Source: Dirofilaria immitis (taxonomy: Eukaryota > Nematoda > Chromadorea > Rhabditida > Onchocercidae). From it: a stretch of DNA of 64,000 bases. Shown piece by piece: positions 54,801-64,000 of the stretch (positions within the stretch are counted from its first letter, which is position 1; each line of letters begins with the position of its first letter). Both the position numbers and the translations under genes were made by a program. The DNA lies in assembly GCA_024305405.1 (NCBI GenBank), contig JAKNDB010000092.1, forward strand, positions 2,325,501-2,389,500, written 5' to 3'. The notes beneath the pieces are model-generated. The model was not told where the DNA came from, searched no databases, and was given only the letters and a program-made list of their open reading frames with translations.

Positions 54801-56557
54801 AAACATTTTTCTGCTACTAACTGGGAGACCATCTTCAATACGAAATAATGTTTGTTTAGAAAAGATTACTGGGTTTAATGACAAAAATTATCAAGAGAAA
54901 ATGAAATATTATTTGCTTGTGTGTGCTGTACTTGTTCACATAGAAAGAAGCAATGAAATTATTTATAATTGTGATTTACAAGGACCGATTATCCGAATGA
55001 TTCATAGATAGATAGCACCTAATTTGTCATTGATAGTTATCAAGCCTTTTTATCAATAAAACGAAATATTTCTAATATAAACTTAGATCAGTCATTTGAA
55101 ATATGATACTGACTTTGCCAAAAGCAAGATTGAAATATTCTTAAGACTTATTCATTTTTATGTTCTTTTTTTCTTTCTACAACAAATTTTAACTAATCAG
55201 GCTTTACATTTCTTGTCCTTTCATTTCGCTCTTCAAACGCTTTCTTTTTAATTACTAACAATAATAAAATTTCAATATATTTGTATTTGAGAGTGAGGTT
55301 TAATGAATAGATGCAAAAAGTAAGTAGAAATTTAGTGTTAATTCTCGAATGCGAAAGAACTATTTTTTTAGTATTAGAAGAAAGTGGATGTTAAGGCTTA
55401 TTGATCACTATCAACATAGCAACTTCTAAGTTTTGATGGTAAGAAATGTATTTACTTCCTAGTGTATTCTATTCCTTCCTCATTTCTTGCTGTCATTTTA
55501 CACTGTTCTATATTTTGTTTAAAATTTAGGCAAAATGTTTCGGATATTTTGAAAACAAAAAAGTTATTCAAAATTGTCTAAATAAAATAAATAATTTGTA
55601 AAATATAGACACATTTTTTGTTTTAAATATACAAATTATCAATTGGCCATTTCTTCAATTTAATCAGAATATTGATAATTGTAAGCTCTAAAAAATTTAC
55701 ATCATTATTCGCATATTTTAGCATTACCAGTAGATAATTCATTTATTGGACTCGTACCTTGGCTGGATTCTTAACATCACTTTCTCAGCAAAACTAATTA
55801 TAGTCATTAATTTTCATAATCAAATAATATTGAACATGTTACGCATATGCTCATTTCTCTATAGCTACATGTGCATTACAAACTTGATAAACAGATTCAT
55901 TATCTCTATATATTATTCTTTTTCTAGCTATCGTAATTTTTTTCCTAAATGGTGTATGGATTTTTAAGCATAATAATTTAAGATGTATAATAAGCGATTT
56001 TATGATGCAAATTAGGATTAAACTAAAAGGAAAAAAGCGAATGAAACTGCTAATCTTCAAGATCCTTTCTTTCATTTTACTTTCTTTTCAATTTTTTTTT
56101 AAATTTTAAGTTATCAACAAGTTTTTTATCTTATCTCTAATCTTTTTAATGCCATTAAAATAATATTAAATTAAACATTTATATATATAAATAAATAAAT
56201 AGTTAAGTTTATATATATGAGAACAATCTTTCTAAAATTGCCTTGTCAGATATATGGGCTGCAAATGTATTCTCTTTTATTGTTTTCATTTATTTGCAAG
56301 TGATTCATGTATAAAAGTATAACTACAAATTAAATTTCATGCCAGTTTCAGAATTCATTTCAGTTATAAAATGTGAAAAAATTCATTTGAGCCATAGAAA
56401 ATAGAAGGAGAAAATATGAGCAGAAAGTTTTGGAAGAATAATTAATAAATTATCTACGAGAAATAGCTAACTCAATTGGTCTGATTAGTAAATGAGATTT
56501 TATTCAAGATTTTATTCAATATTTAGTAAATACAGTAAACTTCTGCACCTACTTTAA

Positions 56558-56627
56558 TCACTTTATCAATCTCATACATATTCGCTATTTAGTCACTTTA
56601 TCAATCTCATACATATTCGCTATTTTC
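56558..56627. repeat. 35-bp tandem duplication (2 copies)
   Basis: The block starting TCACTTTATCAATCTCATAC is repeated exactly at a 35-bp offset (56558 and 56593), about 0.6 kb upstream of the gsnl-1 start. Confidence 0.9.
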
Positions 56628-57229
56628 TCAATTTTTTTTGATAAAAAGACTTTTCGGAATATGACTGCCTTGACTGGGTTAAAAATGTGATAACTCGTTA
56701 AAGATGTGATAAGCGTAATGATTAATGCAAGCGGTAACTACAACAGGAAGCGTTTCTTTATTAATTTAAATGATCCCTTTGACACTAAATATTAGATCAT
56801 TGAGCTAGAAAAGATACTACTTTTTTTCAATGCTTCTAAACATTTAAACAGAAATTTGTCTGCATTCCTTTCTCTCTTGATGTATATAACTTTACATTTT
56901 TCAAAAGAACGCTGTTAATACCTTTGATAAATCACATTGACTTTTTTCCAGTTAAGTTCATTTTTGAGAAAATGTCGAATTCGAAGCATTTACTGATTCG
57001 ACTTCTGATTTTTGCTTGAAGTTTCTTATCATTCGATTCTAAGACTTATTTAATGAATTTAACATTCAGTATATTTATAATCTAAAATTTATTTATCAAT
57101 CTCAGATGTTCTAGTTTAAGTAGTTGGACATAGTTGAATGTTGATAAAATTTGGATAGATAAAGTAGACATCAATACGATGAAAATTACTATTGTTCTTA
57201 ATTTTGAATTTTATACGGATAAAATGAAT

Positions 57230-57241
57230 TTTCCAGGCATC
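57230..57241 (+). promoter_or_regulatory. Candidate spliced-leader acceptor of gsnl-1
   Basis: TTTTCCAG lies five bases before the gsnl-1 ATG at 57242. No upstream coding exon is needed, so this fits a trans-splice acceptor. It could also be the acceptor of a 5'-UTR intron. Confidence 0.45.
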
Positions 57242-60200
57242 ATGAGAACCGCTGATTCAGAATTGAAGGATATAGGTAAACAGCGTGGGATGGAAATATG
57301 GCGAATTAAGGTTTCATTGCAATCCTTCTTAAGTTTTCTTGCCGTTTTTACGAATACTTTTTTTGAATAATTTGTTAATTCCTTCTAATAATTTATTAGT
57401 ACATGATATTTCACCATTTGAAAAAAATTGAAAAATTGAATTTTATGTAATTTATTTTTATTTTTTTTTGAAATTCAGTTTTACTTTCAAGATGGAGCAG
57501 AAAGAAAGAAATCGATTGGATAATATTCTTTTTTGGAAAAAATCGGATTTCAAGCCATTTAATCATGTAATTTGATTTTCCTGAGCTTCTCATTGAAAGC
57601 GTCTGGATAAAAAGTATGAAATATATCAAAAAGCTTAGTAAAGAATTCTCGAAACATGAAAGTTGTGATTTTTTTTCAGAATTTTGCCCTGGAGAAGTTG
57701 TCAAGCGAGCAGTTTGGTAGTTTCTATGTCGGCGATTCATATATTCTTCTCTACGTAAGCGTTTTCATTTGATACAACTTTTCAGTGAAAAAATATGGGA
57801 AAATAAATTGCTTTAGCATTGTATAATTTCCTAGAAATTATGCAATGCTATGGTTATTAAAAAGAAATATGCAGCCCAGCTGGAATTATTGTACCAAAAA
57901 AGGTTGCGGATACGACATGATTTGCTAATGAACTTATAAGTTTTTGAATTTTAGACAATAAACCCAGGCGAATGGAATGTCCATTTCTGGTTGGGAAATG
58001 AAACAACTCAGGTTGTCCACATTTTAATTAATATCATTTCAAATTGAATAATAATATAATATTATTTTAAAACGAATAATAATATCCTGTGAAAATCCTT
58101 ACTTCTTTTTAAATTAAATATGAAAATTTTAAGCGAAGCAAATTGTTCGATATCGTCTAAGTTCTGAAATGAAATCACTAGTTTATTACAAATTGGGATA
58201 TGGTACATTGCATCCTTCTCGTTTACAATGCAAATTTACTACTGCATTCGCTAAACACAATGCAAATTTACTACTGCATTCGCTAAACACAATGCAAATT
58301 TATTACTGCATTCGCTAAACACAATGCAAATTTATTACTGCATTCGCTAAACACAATGCAAATTTATTACTGCATTCGCTAAACACAATGCAAATTTATT
58401 ACTGCATTCGCTAAACACAATGCAAATTTACTACTGCATTCGCTAAACACAATGCAAATTTACTACTGCATTCGCTAAACACAGTCCAGTAATAAGGAAA
58501 ATATGCTTCGTTCTGTTAAAAATATTTCATTCTGAGAGTTTTTAATCGTTCAGAAATATTTTTGAGATTTCAGGATGAACAAGGAGCAGCAGCAATTATG
58601 ACTGTAAAATTGATGATTCACTTAATGGACTGCCTGTGCAATACCGCGAGTTATATTATTTATCATTTAAAAATTTTTTAGGATTTTTTCAATTTAAAAT
58701 TTAACGGATTTCAGAATTACGAAGACTGCATGATTTCGTTATTCTTATAGTTAGCTATAAACTATAAACATATCTCCTTAAAAATCTAGCTTGATTTTTT
58801 TTTATTTCTTCTAATAGGTGAAAATATTTAGTTTGTAAATATTTTAGTGTATTTTCAGGTCCAAGGACATGAGTCGGCGCTGTTTTTATCGTATTTCAAA
58901 GATGGCATACGGTTAGCATAGTTATAGTTATTATCAGTCGTTAGTGAACTAAACTGTCATTATAACTGCTGTTATCAGTGAACCAAGAAATTTATCATAC
59001 AATTATCATATTGTCGTCCGTAAATATTGTTGGTCATATTTATTTAAGCATCGGTTTTCTAAGGATTATACAATTAACCAAAAAATATTTTCTCGCTGAT
59101 AAGTCATTGCTAAAAAATTTTTTAATATCTATTTTCTATTTATGCTTTCATCATCTCTTGCGAATCTTGTTATTGTCTAAAGTTTCACGTATTAATTCAG
59201 GTTAGTGAAGAATTCCGTGAACAAAAAAAAAAAGAAAAATTGCGGAAATCAAACTGGCTGAAATTTTAAGAAATAATATGGATTTGAGAATTCAGATTCA
59301 TGAATTTATTTAGATGAATACCTAAATGTGTGCAAATGAAGCAAAAAATAGTATAGCATAGTCTTGCAGCTTTCTGTGCAGTAATAAAAATATCCACTTA
59401 ATGATCATTTCCTATTTAAGAAGCAATGAATTAGTTATTTAAATAATATTTATATAATTTTGAAGTGCTATTAGATATTCTAAATACATTAAAATTTTTA
59501 TTTTCCCTCTTCAATTATTCAAAAATTAACCTAAAATTTAATTTTCTGAAAAATTCAAAGAATTTTAAAAGTTAATTATCGTTTTGTTTAGGATGCTGTT
59601 CAATCTAATTTCTCAGAAACACGCTTGTTTCTGTTCTATAAAGAATGTAGTATATGTTAATTATATCGAAATTTGCAAGAAAATGATGATGACGTTATCC
59701 GATATTCCCGAATTGCGTGTCTGCATGAAAAAGTGAAAAGTTTGCAGATATTTAAATGGAGGAGTAGCATCTGGCTTCACACATGTCACAGATAAATACG
59801 AAAATTGGAAACCAAAACTGTTCCAATGCAAAGGAAAGCGGAATGTACGGTGTCAAGAGGTAAATTATAATTGTGTTCAAAACTTATTATCTCCCATAAT
59901 CTTCTTACTTCATTTGCCTTACTTAATCAACAGCTAAAATCCATATTTCCAGATCATGCTAAAAGATATTCGTTTAACGATATTTATCAACATAATATAA
60001 AATTTGTATTCACTTGTCCATTTTATATTTTATTTAGCTACATATTTCATTTCACTATTTTAATATTCTCTTCATCTTATATCTTTCTATTCGCCATTGA
60101 TGAAATGAAAAAAATTGAGGTGGTATGCAAACGAGAATCACTGAATCTTGGAGATGTTTTCATATTGGATTGCGGTTTGAAAATATACGTCTGGATGCCA

Positions 60201-63200
60201 CCTGAAAGTGGAAGATTGGAAAGAATAAAAGTAAAATTTCCGGAGTGAAAAATATGACAATTTCAAATGACGAATTAAATTGGTTCATGTCATTGATTCT
60301 TTCAAGTTCTTAAATATGTTAATTATATTGCAAAATGAATTTTAGGGTATCGATCAGGCGAGGAGCATTCGAGATCGCGAACGAATCGGAAAACCTGAAA
60401 TAATAATTCTCGGTAAATTCTTGTTAACTTGATATAAAGCAAATTTCGTATAAGACTGAAAGAATTTGTTTGTAATAGAATAAGGATCTTGAAATTTTAT
60501 CTATTATTATTCTAATACAATTAGCGATCTTAAATACGAGTTATCATTGCTAATGAATGCAGTGACTAGTAACTTTAAACCGTTGATACCATGAATTATC
60601 GGAATTTTAATATCAGCTTAAAGTAGATTTTGTCATTATTCTATCAAATTTTTTGGTTGGTAATATTAAACGAACAACTAATTAGATTAATGTATTAATT
60701 AATTTTCATCAAAAAATATTTTAAATTTTAGGAAAATTAAAATAATATAACTTAAAACTTGCATAGAATTAACAATACAAGAAAAGTATCGAATATTCGT
60801 TATCTTTTGGCTAGAAATCGGAAATCAACTAAAATTTTTGTTAATTAAATTGAAAGCAGAATTTATTTATATAAATCTAATCTGTAAAGAATCTGTTTTT
60901 TTATTAAATAATTTTTCAAAAAAAAATTGTTTTTTAGATTCTGAGTGGAATACGAATGATGAATTCTGGAAAACTTTGGGTGGTAAAGGAAAGTTAAGCC
61001 AGCAGAAACAGGTGGAGAAGACGAAAATTATTGGCAGATTACTAACAATCAGTTGACCCTTTGGAGGTATTTCATATGGCTGATATCCTGGCTTGATTGT
61101 TTAGAATTCTGCATGTTAATATTAAATGATTAAGATGGAATTTTTATATACGAAATCATATATTCTTTAAATCAGAAAATAAACTTGAAATTCCGGGAAT
61201 TTTCTAAGAATTTGAATTTATTTTACCGTAATAGATAATGAAATAGAGAAAACACTTTTAATTAAAGAAAACTTTACAAATTTTTAAAGTGATTTACCAA
61301 AATTCCAAATTTTTATAGTAAATAAGTGCTCGTAATGAAAAACACTGCAGAGTATCAGACGAGATGGGTAAAATGAACGTACAGATGGTTTCTAGAGGTA
61401 ATTTCAAGTACAGTCAGCTTGAGTCAAAGGTTTGTGATTTCTCCGCCTAATTATGTACATAAATTCATTCGTTCATTTGGTATTTGCATTATCTCCAAGC
61501 TTAAATAATACACGAATGATGTCCTTAATATATTCAACTTTTAAAAACTAAGTTTCTCCTAGTTTAACTATGATTGATGCGCTAAAACTTTCAGGATGCT
61601 TTCATACTGGATGCCTATAATGGTGGGATATACGTTTGGGTCGGAAAAAATTGCTCTCTAGATGAACGAACAAAAGCTATGAAATATGCGACTAAATACA
61701 TCGAGCTCCAGGTTGAATATATTTGCTCACACATTTCAAAAAAAAAAAATTAGCGAAAATGAAATCAAAAGTTATTTTGCAAATTCATTTGTAGTTTCTG
61801 ATCATTGCTTTTCTTGTGGTTTTGGACTTTTCTGAGTTGATATTAGGATATTTTTAAGAAATTTTACTTTTAATTTATATGCATATATATTAGGGAAGAT
61901 CGAAGAATACGCAAGTGGTGAGAGTTTTGGAAGGTGCGGAACCGGTAGCATTTACGCAATGGGCCAGTTCATGGGAAAGTCCGAAGAAAGCTCCACCATT
62001 CATTCCCAAACTATATCAGTGCAGTGATCAAAATGGCAGACTAACTATTGAAGAAATTTGTAATTATACGCAAAAAGTAAGTTAATGAAGAAAAGTAATC
62101 CAAGATAAACTTTAAAGAAATATTAGAATAATAAATGAAGCATAAATAACGATAATTCCATGGAACAATGAATTCATGAAAATGAGAAAGAGCAGTCTAT
62201 TGGTGATTTATTTATTAGGTTTAGAAAACTCTTTTCAAGCAAAGTTAGGAGCAAAATAATTGTTTAAAAATATAAGAACATTATGCAAAGATTTGCTATT
62301 ATACTTACTTTTAATGTATATGAAAGTTCATATTTTATTGGAACATTTTGAACTATATTATCTCATGATGCTGTGTAGCTTCTCACCAAAGTTATAAACT
62401 TTAATGCGGCAAAGAATAATGCAACAGAAATGCTGGAACATGGGAACTTTGTAGGACTTGGACGGTGACGATGTGATGATTTTGGACACTATGAAAGTCA
62501 TTTACGTATGGGTCGGTACAGGAGCTAATGAAAGAGAAAAAGCTCGCTGATGATGTTGCCAATGTTTGTTTATAGTTTATTCGACTGATTCTTGTAACTT
62601 ACATTTTTATGAAGTAGTGCTAGGAACTATTCATTCATCAAATGCATGATTTCCAAAAGCTTTTAGTTTGGGGCTTAGAAGTATCGTTGCCAAATCGCTT
62701 TTAAATTCCGCAAAAAGAAAAGGTGCTGTTAATTAAAGAAAATATAGTAGAAGAAAAAGATAAATAGTTGAAAAAATAGATATCTAGTATATTACATATA
62801 TCATATACCGAGACAGTTTGTCCAATTTTTATTGCTAAGCCGAAAAATGAGTAATCTTATTAGTTTGTTCAAACATTGACTGCCCAATTATTATCTCTAA
62901 TTCTAATAATTTTTATCAAAAAATAGTGATTAAACATGAAGTGGTGCATGTTTGAAAAGTTCAAAGCAAGCGAGAATATGGTATTCTAAATATTGACCAC
63001 TATATCCTACTAAAGAAATTACTTGCCGGACACAGATTCCTTGTCAGTTTTAGAATGAGCATATAGTTATGAAATGTAATTGAAAATTATTAGCGGGAAA
63101 TTCAGGACATGTATTAACTGGAATACGAATTTCGATGCATCACTTATTTGTACGATTTAATGTCTTTTAGATGGAATGATGGCAATTAAAACAAATTTTT

Positions 63201-63637
63201 ATTAATAGATTTTATTAATAGAAGTTTTTTTATAGAAATATCTAGAAGGTGATACACTTCCACGCTCAGTCGGAGCTCAAATTGTGAAGCTTGAGCAGGG
63301 CAGAGAAACATCTGAATTCAAGAAAATTTTCAATAATTGGGACGATCATATAAGCGTAAGATATTATGTTAATTCTGAACAACAATTAATATAAGAGTAC
63401 AAGTCCTTTTTACTTTGAACATTTTTTAAATTACTTTTACAAATTTCCCAATTTTTTTTACCATTTATTTGCTCTGAAAAAATTATATAAACAATGTAAT
63501 ATTTTTAAAAATAAAAAAGTAGTTTTAGTAAAAAAATATTTTTAATTGAAGGTTTTAAAAATATTTTAAATCATAAATTATAATTGTTTTCTTATCAGGA
63601 TGTTCGAACAGTGGAGGTCATGAAAAAGAATCTGTAA
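57242..63637 (+). CDS. gsnl-1: Gelsolin-like actin-severing protein, four gelsolin repeats; frame broken at several points
   Basis: Plus-strand exons 57242-57310 (GMEIWRIK), 57680-57754 ([18 protein letters not shown]), 57955-58011 ([13 protein letters not shown]), 58574-58650 ([13 protein letters not shown]), 58859-58911 ([16 protein letters not shown]), 59748-59859 ([12 protein letters not shown]), 60120-60230 ([16 protein letters not shown]), 60346-60412, 60938-61066 ([17 protein letters not shown]), 61351-61429, 61595-61711 ([19 protein letters not shown]), 61894-62076 ([13 protein letters not shown]), 62455-62563 ([18 protein letters not shown]), 63236-63355 and 63599-63637. About 467 codons and no villin headpiece, like C. 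elegans GSNL-1 (four repeats), a calcium-dependent actin-severing and capping protein. Four small losses break the frame: one base near 58612, one at the donor at 58650, one near 60993 and two near 62547. All flanking exon phases fit if these are filled. AATAAA signals lie at 63676 and 63689. Confidence 0.88.
57814..57850. repeat. 16-bp hairpin with 5-nt loop
   Basis: Arms 57814-57829 and 57835-57850 pair with one T/G (wobble) mismatch around CCTAG, in the second gsnl-1 intron. Confidence 0.7.
58227..58482. repeat. Eight-copy 32-bp tandem minisatellite carrying the octamer ATGCAAAT
   Basis: Units start at 58227, 58259, 58291, 58323, 58355, 58387, 58419 and 58451. They are identical except for one C/T position: copies 1, 2, 7 and 8 have TACTAC, copies 3-6 have TATTAC. 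Each unit contains AATGCAAATTTA and ends CGCTAAACAC. The array lies in gsnl-1 intron 3, 92 bp before the next exon. Confidence 0.97.
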
Positions 63638-63675
63638 CTCAAATGCATTTTCATCCTTAATATTTGGCATAGTAG

Positions 63676-63694
63676 AATAAATATTGCAATAAAA
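63676..63694 (+). terminator. Polyadenylation signals of gsnl-1
   Basis: AATAAA at 63676-63681 and again at 63689-63694, about 40-55 bases after the gsnl-1 stop codon. Confidence 0.6.
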
Positions 63695-64000
63695 AGCTGT
63701 CATTTGTAGCAGTAATTTTAAATTCTTTTATTACTTCTCTTATCATGTCAGCAATCAATAATTATCAGTAATGTATTTCAATTATTTCTCATTACATAAA
63801 TAATAAATTTCGATAATATCATTTAACAAACAAAGTTATCAAAAATTCTAAGCGAATGCTATTAATAGGATGCACGTAAGGAATTACGACAGCATTGCAA
63901 GTATGCAAATAAATTTGGAATTTTTTCACCATTTTTCAGCTCCTACATTTTATCCATCTGTTGGATTTATTTCCAATCTCATTTTTAGTACATATAATTT

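Larger units (their letters stand above)
51836..57241. other. Divergent intergenic region between the CHID1-like gene and gsnl-1
   Basis: About 5.4 kb between two head-to-head genes; the missing 5' exon of the CHID1-like gene should lie here. No other family recognised. The open frames at 52124-52342, 53962-54189 and 54691-55011 have no splice context or known motif. A 35-bp duplication is at 56558-56627. Confidence 0.45.

Noticed and set aside
54691..55011. 106-codon plus-strand open frame with a hydrophobic start
   Set aside because: Phe/Tyr-rich AT-driven sequence without splice sites or family motif.
1..64000. Operon, CRISPR, prophage or biosynthetic cluster
   Set aside because: All recognised genes are intron-rich nematode genes of unrelated function. 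Spacing and strands show no multi-gene system beyond three ordinary tandem minus-strand genes at the left.

Overview
This window is nuclear DNA from a nematode, most likely a spirurid or filarial worm. It is strongly AT-rich. The genes are split by many introns of roughly 200-700 bp with GT..AG ends and T-rich acceptors. Several first coding exons follow a TTTNCAG-like site a few bases before the ATG, as expected for spliced-leader trans-splicing. Every recognisable protein has a metazoan or C. elegans relative. There are no bacterial features, CRISPR arrays or rRNA genes. The species assignment is inference. The gene models below were built by hand from conserved exons, splice sites and reading-frame phase.

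Layout. (1) About 1-4807, minus strand: a TRAPPC9/Trs120 (TRAPPII) gene whose 3' part runs off the left edge. (2) 5812-9062, minus: a nine-exon gene whose product resembles the C-terminal half of NOL11/Utp8. (3) 9774-13632 or beyond, minus: a tau-tubulin-kinase/CK1-like kinase with frame breaks. (4) 13633-18628: mostly gene-poor, with two small exon-like pieces. (5) 18629-34377, minus: a complete nine-exon dve-1/SATB-type homeobox gene of 480 codons including stop, with introns up to 5.1 kb. (6) 34378-47948: about 13.5 kb without a recognisable gene, holding trinucleotide arrays and a small GC-rich patch, plausibly cis-regulatory DNA of dve-1. (7) 47949-51835, minus: a CHID1-type GH18 chitinase-like gene, 5' exon not identified. 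(8) 51836-57241: no recognisable gene. (9) 57242-63637, plus: a 15-exon gelsolin-like gene matching the four-repeat gsnl-1 type, head-to-head with the CHID1 gene.

The genes belong to unrelated pathways: vesicle tethering, ribosome biogenesis, phosphorylation, transcription, lysosomal or secreted lectin, and actin severing. I see no new multi-gene system. The strongest unexplained signals are: (a) small frame-breaking losses in otherwise well conserved exons of gsnl-1, the kinase and trappc9, plus an in-frame stop in the CHID1 gene, while the dve-1 and NOL11-like models are phase-perfect; (b) an eight-copy 32-bp tandem array in a gsnl-1 intron, each copy carrying ATGCAAAT, the POU octamer; (c) large simple-repeat arrays around the dve-1 5' end; (d) a GC-AG intron and several hairpins.
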